Part shown: one piece after another, positions 57,012-64,000 of the stretch
Numbering within the stretch: position 1 is the stretch's first letter
Layout: each line of letters starts with the position of its first letter
NCBI RefSeq assembly: GCF_030272615.1
Contig: NC_081411.1
Span: forward strand, 41,529,140-41,593,139
DNA: 64,000 nt
From: Cryptomeria japonica
Taxonomy: Eukaryota > Streptophyta > Pinopsida > Cupressales > Cupressaceae
Direction: 5' to 3'
Translations under genes and position numbers: made by a program
Notes under the pieces: model-generated
Seen by the model: the letters and a program-made list of their open reading frames with translations, nothing else
Told to the model about the DNA's origin: nothing
The model's database searches: none

Positions 57012-60000
57012 ATCTCCCCCTTTTTCATTGATGGCAACACTTGTACCATCTTCTACTAAAATATCCCCCCTTTGACATCAAAGACAAAGGGCACATATCT
57101 AAAAATAGTCACCTTCCTTTGGAGCTCTCTCTCCCTTTGTAATATTCCTCTAATCTCTTTTATCTTGGTATATTCCCTTTCTTTGATACATGCAATACTC
57201 CACTTGATAGGGGAAACTCTAATAACCAAAACACTTCATCCACCACTACTCCCCGTAAGAGCAGCCACAAGATTAGTATAGGAGATAAAAGATAAGCCTT
57301 GAATCTCCCCTTGGAAAGATGCATCATATCTATGCATCTAGTTAGATAAAGGAGGGGAAATAACGCCTAACATCAACTTGAGATACATAAAAGTGTCCTT
57401 TTCTAATGCTTTAGCAAAGACATCTGTAATTTGTTCCTTTGTAAGTACATACTCCAATCTAACCTCTTTATCTACAACCTTCTCTCTCAAGAAGTGATAT
57501 TAGATAGAAATGTGTTTATTTCTTGAATGCATTGTCGGGTTCTTTGAAATGTTTATAGCATTGTCACACATAATGGGAATTGCTTCATCATACATTATGC
57601 TGACATCACTAAGAGTTTGCTTCATCCATATAACTTGAGTATAAAAAGATGTTGTTGCAATATAATCTACTTTTTCTTTAGATAATGAAACTTAATCTAT
57701 TTCTTACTTAACCAAGAGACCAACCTATCTCCCAAGAAAAATGAACCTCTACTTGTGTTTCTCCTATCATCTACATATTCAACCCAGTCAACATCTGTAT
57801 ATGCCTTTAGTATGAAGTTACCATTCTTTTTATACCATAAACCATAATCCAGAGTGCCCTTCAAATATCTGAATATTTTGTTTATTGCTTGATCATGTGA
57901 TGCTTCAGATTGGCCTAAAAGATTGCAACCAAATAGATATCCTACACAATGTTTGGTCTAGAAGTAGTCAAATACAACAATCCACCACTCATAGATCTGT
58001 GCTTCTTTTGATCAACATTTAAAGATTTATCATCCTTTCTCAACTTACAACTAGTAGACATAGGGGTTGCAATCGGTTTACTATTCTCCATCTCAAACTT
58101 CTTTACCATTTCCTTGACATACTTGGCCTAAGAGATAAAAATTCCATTTTCTAACATAGTAACTTGAAAACCAAGAAAGAAAGACAACTCACCAATCATA
58201 GACATTTTGAAATCCTTTTACATTTCATCAACAAATCTTACACATGTTATCATCACCTCCAAAGATAACATCATCAACATACACAACAACAATCAACAAC
58301 TTATCACCTTCAACTTTGAAATAAAAATTGTTGTTCTCAATACCTTTTTTGAAATTTTACTGCAAGATGTACTTATCCAAGCTAGCATACCAAGCCTAGG
58401 GGGCTTGCTTAAGTTCATACAATTCTTTCTTTAATCTACAAACCATGTCTAGAAATTGTGACAACTTAAACCCATGTGGTTGTTCAATATAAACTTCTTC
58501 TTCAAGCTCTCCATTTGGAAAGGTTGATTCAACATCCAAATGATACACCTTAAAAAAAATTATAAAGTAGAAAATGCAAGAAACATTCTTATGGTTTCCA
58601 TCCTAGCTACTAGAGTAAATGTCTCCTCAAAATATATACCTTCTAATTGTGAATAAACTTTACATACTAGTCTTTTGTTGTTTCTCATGACTTATCCATC
58701 CTCATTCAACTTATTCCAGAACACCCACTTAGTTCCTATCACATTTTTGTCTAGTGGTCTAGGTACTAGTTCCCATGTCTGACTATTCTCCATCTAATTT
58801 AGTTCTTCTTCCATAACCTTTATCCAAATTTCATATTTTCTTGTTTCCTTATAAGACCTTAGTTCCACTTAAGATAAGAAACAATAATTTGTCTTCTCAC
58901 TAGCTTATGCAACTTTCCTTCTAGCATGAACATCTTTGTGTTTTATCTCCAATGATATGGTCTTCTAAGTGGTTCTTTTGCACATACTTAGCTAGTTTTT
59001 TGGGTACTTTCTTAGGTTCTTCTTCTTCTTCAGTGATTGTCTCTTCTTTGTTTTCAAATTTTGGATCATTCTTCTCTTTTATAACAATTGGAATAACTTC
59101 TATTTCAGTCTCAAAATTAGGTTTTGGAGTAGCCTGATTTCTTTTTTCACACACTTTTATATTTGTGCTTTCTATCATCTTGTTTAGCCTTTTGTTGAAA
59201 CATCGCCAAGCTTTTCTATTTGTAGCACATCCCCAAAAATACCTTCATCTACTCTAGAATTAAACTTTCTTAGGTCTTCTTCATCTCTCTTGATATAACA
59301 CTTTCTTCCAAAAATTTAGAAATACTTCAAAGTGGGGGGTTTATCATTCCAAAGCTCATAAGGTGTCTTATTGTGATTTACTCTCACATGTACCTTGTTA
59401 AGAATTTAAACAACAGTTTGCACAACTTAATCCAGTATACATTAGTCAGGTTAGCATATTTCAACATAGTTCTAGCCATTTCAATAACAATGTTATTATT
59501 TTGTTCTACAACTCCATTCTACTTTGTGGTCCTCAGTGCAGAAAATTGCCTTCTAATACCATGTTCCTCACAAAATTTATCAAAGTCACTTGAAGTAAAC
59601 TATCCTCCTTTATTAGATCTCAAACATTTGATCCTAGCATATACATGATTCTCTACCATTTATTTTAACAATTTAAACCTTTCAAAATCCTTAGATTTTT
59701 CCTTTAAGAATGTAACCCATGTTATCCTAGAGTAATAATCAATAAGCAACATAAAGTACCTTTCTCCATTGAGTCTCATTGTCCTAGTGGGTCTAGAAAG
59801 GTTTGTGTGAACCAGCTTCAAAGGTTTTCAAGTAGAATATTCTTTGTTCTTGAACCTCCTTTTCATCTATTTTCCTAGTTGACATTCCCTACACGTGGCA
59901 TTAATATGTTTGATGATCGTTGGTAAATCCCTCACAACTGCAATAGTTCTAATCTTCACCATATTATAAAAATTGATATGTCTCATTCTCTTGTACCATA

Positions 60001-60039
60001 GCCAACATTCACTATTTTGAGCCAACAAATAGTTATTTA
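57012..60039 (-). pseudogene. Copia element 1 pol remnant
   Basis: Minus strand, many stops and frameshifts. In order: GAG-pre-integrase (WLWYKRMRHINFYN, CRECQLGK; 60030-59867), integrase core (FMLLIDYYSRITWVTFLK; the usual R-S-D-N-G-G reads RSNKGG; NGVVEQNN; about 59750-59500), reverse transcriptase (VIGTKWVFRNKLNEDG, FFLGFQVTMLENGIFISQ, KFEMENSKPIATPMS; about 58760-58050) and RNase H (AYTDVDWVEYVDDRRN, PIMCDNAINISKNP; about 57810-57560). Normally the polyprotein directs integration and replication of the element. The gag and protease part is missing because Copia 2 inserted at 60039 and pushed it beyond the window. Confidence 0.8.
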
Positions 60040-60409
60040 TGTTGGAGTTGAGAAAACACAACACCACAGGAGCCTAAAGATCTTCTGCAAGTTAAAACAA
60101 TCTATTACAAGGAGAAGCAATGAAGCAAAGCAATTTGAAGAACAATACACAGCAAAAATATGCTCAAAAGAGGAGAGCTCAATATTCACCAAAAAAGTGT
60201 AGTGTCATAATAATACAAAGAAATGAAAAATAACCTCTAATAGGTCAAGAAACCCTAAAAGGGAAAACCTAGGCTTGCACATAATAATTAATAAAAGAAT
60301 TAATTATTATGCACCTAATGTTAGCTTAAGTGTAAAAAGATAATAGGGAACTTAAAGAATTAAACAAATACTGTTTAATTAATCAAGTAAATACCCAATT
60401 ACTCTAACA
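60040..60409 (-). repeat. 3' LTR of Copia element 2
   Basis: On the minus strand it starts TGTTAGAGTAATTGGG (60409), immediately after the polypurine tract TTAAGGGGGGGG, and ends CTCAACTCCAACA (60040); 370 bp. The five bases ATTTA at 60035-60039 are the expected target duplication; the matching copy should follow the 5' LTR to the right of the window. It lies inside the pol gene of Copia 1, so it is younger than that element. Confidence 0.8.
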
Positions 60410-60420
60410 CCCCCCCTTAA
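60410..60420 (-). other. Polypurine tract of Copia element 2
   Basis: TTAAGGGGGGGG on the minus strand directly abuts the LTR start at 60409. It is the plus-strand primer site in reverse transcription and fixes the LTR boundary. Confidence 0.75.
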
Positions 60421-63400
60421 GCTAGACTTAGGGAGAAGCTAAAGCCTAGAACAACTACTACAAGCAGGAAAGATGGGTCCCGGCAACAAGGCCTGATCAG
60501 GTACCCAAATACAATGAAATCTCTATGAAACAGAGAAAAGGAGAAAACCCAGTGGGAAAAAACTCCTCTCCAAAAAGAGATAAAAGAACATGCTGAAAGA
60601 AGAAGAAGGAAGTCAGGCCTGATAAAGACCCCCCAATGACAACTTCCTTCACCCCAAGCATAGAATGCAACTAAAGATAGCGTGGTGATGCAAAAGGTTT
60701 CGTGAAGATGTCTGCAACCTGGTCGACAGTGGGAATGTACTCCAGAATGAGAACACCATCCTAAATCAACTGGCAGATGAAATGCATGTGAAGCTCAATG
60801 TGCTTCGTCCATTGATGCTCTACCAGGTTGCGGGAAATATGAATAGCACTCTGATTGTCACACCAAAGAACAGTGGGACTATCAGGAGGAAAACCAAACT
60901 CAGTCACCAACTGTCGAAGCCATAAGATCTCCTGACTGGTGAGCACAGCAGCTCGGTACTCAGCCTCTGTAGATGATAATGCATGAGCAATCTGCTTCTT
61001 GCAAGACCATGTGATAGGACTAGAGCCAAGATAGAAAACAAAGCCAAAAGTAGACTTCCGATCAGTGACATCACCAACCCAATCTGAGTCAGTGTAGCCA
61101 ACAATGTGAGGGTCCCCTAATATATAGTGAATGCCATGAGAACTAGAGCCCTAAATGTACCACAAAATATGTTTGGCTTATTGCTAATGACTCTCATGAC
61201 AATCATGGGAGAATTGAGAGACAAGGCCAACCGCAAAGGAAACATCAGGATGGGTGTGAGTCATGTACAACAAACTGCCAACCAACTACCTATAAAGTGT
61301 AGAATCTACTGAAGGAGTGCGGCAAGTGGTGGTCAAAACAACCCTTGACTGAAATGGAGTGGGAGCAGGCTTGCAATCAAGCATGTCGAAGCACCGAAGT
61401 ATATCAAGAGCATACTTCTACTGGTAAATGTAGATCCCACCTGAAGACTGAATCACCTGAAGACTAAGATTTTTCATCTCAAACTGATCCATCAAGGCTC
61501 GTTGAGTATGCTGAATCATAGAGGATGAGCTACTAGTGATGAGGAGATCATCAACATATAGCACAAGAATCAAGATCTCACCCTCAAGAAGCTGAATGTA
61601 CACTGTGTGATCAGAATGACTATGGGTGAACCCAGTGGAGAGCAAGAAAGAATCCATCTTCTCATACCAAGCCCAAGGGGTCTGTTTGAGACAATACAAT
61701 GAACGTCAAAGTCTGCAAACCAAAGAACTGTCCTGCACAAATCCCTGAGGCTGCTCCATGTAGATTTCCTCTTGTAGATCCCCATGCAAGAAGGCACTCT
61801 TCACATCCATCTGAAAAATAGGCCAACCCCGAGAAGCTGCAAGAGATAGTACAAAGTGAATGGAGTTCATCTTGGTGACAAGGGCAAAGGTCTCGGAGTA
61901 ATCAATACCCTCAACCTATGAGAAACCCTTTGCAACAAGATGTTCTTTGTACTTATCAATGGAACCATCAGCAACATACTTGGTGTGATACAACCAGCGA
62001 CACCTAACAATCTTTCTGCCCTTAGGAAGAGGACGGAGATCCCAAGTATGATTCCTCATCAAAGAAGAATACTCCTCCTCCATAGCACAACCCCACTCAG
62101 GATGACTGGTAGCCTCTGAAAACTTTTGAGGATCATCTGAAATAGCATGACTCAAAAGACTAGAACCCACAGTATGAGAATGGGTCCGACAAGTATCTGA
62201 AGGATCACCGGCCAAAGGACCTGCCGCCTTAATAGTAAAGCGAGCCCACTTGGGCATCTGAGGTGGAGCAAGTGGAGGTGGGGATGGTGGATCATCAACA
62301 CCATCATCAGAATCATCCTCAAAAAGATCCTGAAGAGATGCAGTGGAAGGAGTAGGTAGAGGAGGAGACACTGGAGTCGGGGTATCCACTGTGGGAAGGT
62401 GCTCATCAAACTGAACATCCTGTCAAAATAGGACCTCTCTAGAATCAGAATCAAACAACTTGTACGCTTTAACATCCTCATAGTAGCCAACAAAAATGAG
62501 AGGTCGGCTCTTCTGCTCCATGGATTTCCTCTGAGCATCAGGAATAAAAGCCCAAGCCTCAGTGCCAAACACTCGGAAAAAAGAAACATCAGGTTTGTTA
62601 TGAGACCAAGCCTCCTCAACAGTCATATGTCAAATAGCCTTGTGAGGCATCCAATTCTAAATATAGTTGGCACAATTGACTGCCTCAGCCCAAAAAAATG
62701 AATCCATGGACTTGGACTGAAGCATACAATTCACCATCTCCCGTAAGGTTCTGTTCTTGCACTCAGCAACACCATTCTGCTGAGGGGTGTAGGGAATAGT
62801 AAACTGATGCTGCAAACCATGCTCAGTGCAAAAATCTCTGAAATCTTGATTCACATACTCCCCCCCATTATCTGTACGTATTCACCGAATAGAACAACTT
62901 GACTACTTCTCAACAAATGTCTTGAAGATTCAAAATGACTCAAAGACATCAGACTTATACTTAAGAAAGTACACCCATGTGCGTTTGAAGAAGTCATCAA
63001 TAAAAGTGAGCACATACTTGGCCCCAGAAAAAGGAGTGGGAAATGACATGAGATCACTGTGAATCAAATCCAAGGGTGCCAAAGCATGAGGGGCTCTTCC
63101 CTTCAGAAAGGGATCTCTATGATGCTTGCCAAGCACACAACCATGACAAACACCATCAGTGCAGGAAATTTGTGGAATCCCAAGAACAAGTGCCTGTGTA
63201 CTCATCTGCTGAAGATATCTGTAATTGACATGGCCCAAGCACTCATGCCAAAGCTTACTCACTAAATCTACATGTGCTATAAGAGATGAACCAACACCCA
63301 AAGAGGGCTCAAATCCATCAAATCTATACAAACGAGATGCAGTATCCACACTCCCAGTAGCCACAACCAAATTAGAGTCATGGAGGTCTCGAATAACCAC

Positions 63401-64000
63401 ATCATGTGGTGAGAACTTAATTGTCTTACCAGAGCCAGAGTGGCAAATCTTATAAATGGATAGGAGGTTCGTCGAGATGTCAAGAACAACTAGAACATCC
63501 TGCAGAGTACCCCCATCCAATGAGATAGAACCTAAACCCAAGACTGAAAGTTGAACTGAGTCACCCACTGCAATCTGTGAAGTACCACAAGAGGCAAGAG
63601 ATGTAACCAACTGCTGAGTGTGAGTCATATGGTGAGAAGCACCAAAATCAAGTATCCATGTGGACCCATAGGTCGAAGCTCAAGTAGTGAGAGAATGACC
63701 TTTCCCTATGGAAGGAGAAGATGCCTGAGGTGAGGAGATGTGATGATGTTGCATGGCTTCCTCTAAAGCCTCTAAACGTTTCCAATACCGGGAAACATGA
63801 TGTCCTTCCTTGCCACAAAAACTGCAAGTATCTCTAGATTTCTTCTTAGTTTTGGAGGAAGACTCACCAGACTGTGAATATTTACCATGCTTGGGAGGAA
63901 ATGGTGGTTTATATTCAGACTTATGAGCAGGCTTGGAGAGATTCTCACAGAAGGCTTCTTCGCCTTCAGTTTCTGCTTTTGTTTCTCCTTAGAGGACTAA
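60421..64000 (-). pseudogene. Copia element 2 gag-pol (5' end outside the window)
   Basis: Minus strand. Zinc knuckle CSFCGKEGHHVSRY (63830-63780; the last Cys is Tyr), protease-like WILDFGASHH (about 63660-63625; D-S-G now D-F-G), GAG-pre-integrase LWHECLGHVNYRYL and CHGCVLGKHH (about 63250-63120), integrase LIHSDLMSF, FIDDFFKRTWVYFLK, TDNGGEYV and QQNGVAECKNRTL (63060-62740), reverse transcriptase KIVRCRWLYHTKY, FLHGDLQEEIYMEQPQGF and LYVDDLLI (62030-61540), RNase H YTDSDWVGDVTDRKS, STEAEYRA and LWCDNQSAIHISRN (61100-60830), and VADIFTKPF. Domain order (integrase before RT) defines Copia. Stops and frame changes (near 61700, 61415, 62425 and 62640) make it inactive, but it is far better preserved than Copia 1. 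Confidence 0.88.

Overview
The window reads as intergenic DNA with one gene from a large, repeat-rich seed-plant genome, most probably a conifer. That is inference: it rests on the AT-rich composition, nested LTR retrotransposons with many solo LTRs, plant-type LINEs carrying RNase H, very long introns and decayed reading frames that resemble conifer repeat families as I recall them. No bacterial, organellar or viral gene was found, and no tRNA, rRNA or CRISPR array.

Left part (1-13.2 kb). A decayed multi-frame gene of unknown family (856-4061) has its own TATA box, a leader with 61-bp repeats and a leader intron; it stops 2 bp before an LTR-like block (4064-5151). Next is the only gene that looks intact: a strictosidine synthase-like (SSL) beta-propeller protein on the minus strand, four exons between 12744 and 5820, 331 residues, with a 5-kb second intron full of old repeats.

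Middle part (13.2-45.5 kb). A 5'-truncated LINE (about 13200-20870) has ORF1 (DUF4283/zinc knuckle), ORF2 (endonuclease, reverse transcriptase, zf-RVT, RNase H) and a third ORF after RNase H. A second, more truncated LINE (about 38040-42017) has the same RNase H-ORF3 order, and its ORF3 is cut by a solo LTR with a 5-bp target duplication. Between them lie tandem duplications, microsatellites, a split 54-bp satellite holding another solo LTR, and two diverged copies (about 29560-32100 and 33934-36939) of a DDE-transposase-like gene family marked by a W-S-N...Q-F-K and H-G-K-G-E signature. One copy is broken by a TRIM element. Similar 26-bp inverted motifs at 33023 and 45512 raise the possibility that 33.0-45.5 kb is the remnant of one large DNA transposon, with a plus-strand transposase and a minus-strand second gene (duplicated exon modules at 42.4-43.3 kb, first exon near 45.3-45.4 kb), later invaded by the second LINE. 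A satellite at 43.25-44.6 kb has units that are each a long hairpin.

Right part (45.5-64 kb). Mostly decayed sequence to 52.8 kb, with minus-strand remnants, one of which has a poly-A end. Then a second solo LTR of the family found in LINE 2 (opposite orientation, own target duplication), and a nested Copia stack on the minus strand: an old Copia element (3' LTR 54311-57011, itself carrying a solo LTR; decayed pol 57012-60039) into which a younger Copia element inserted (3' LTR 60040-60409; gag/pol running off the window at 64000).

The parts do not form a pathway. The window is a stratified record of insertions around one SSL gene; the two observations I consider most likely to be new are the LINE-borne ORF3 and the HGKGE-type transposase-like family with its candidate termini.
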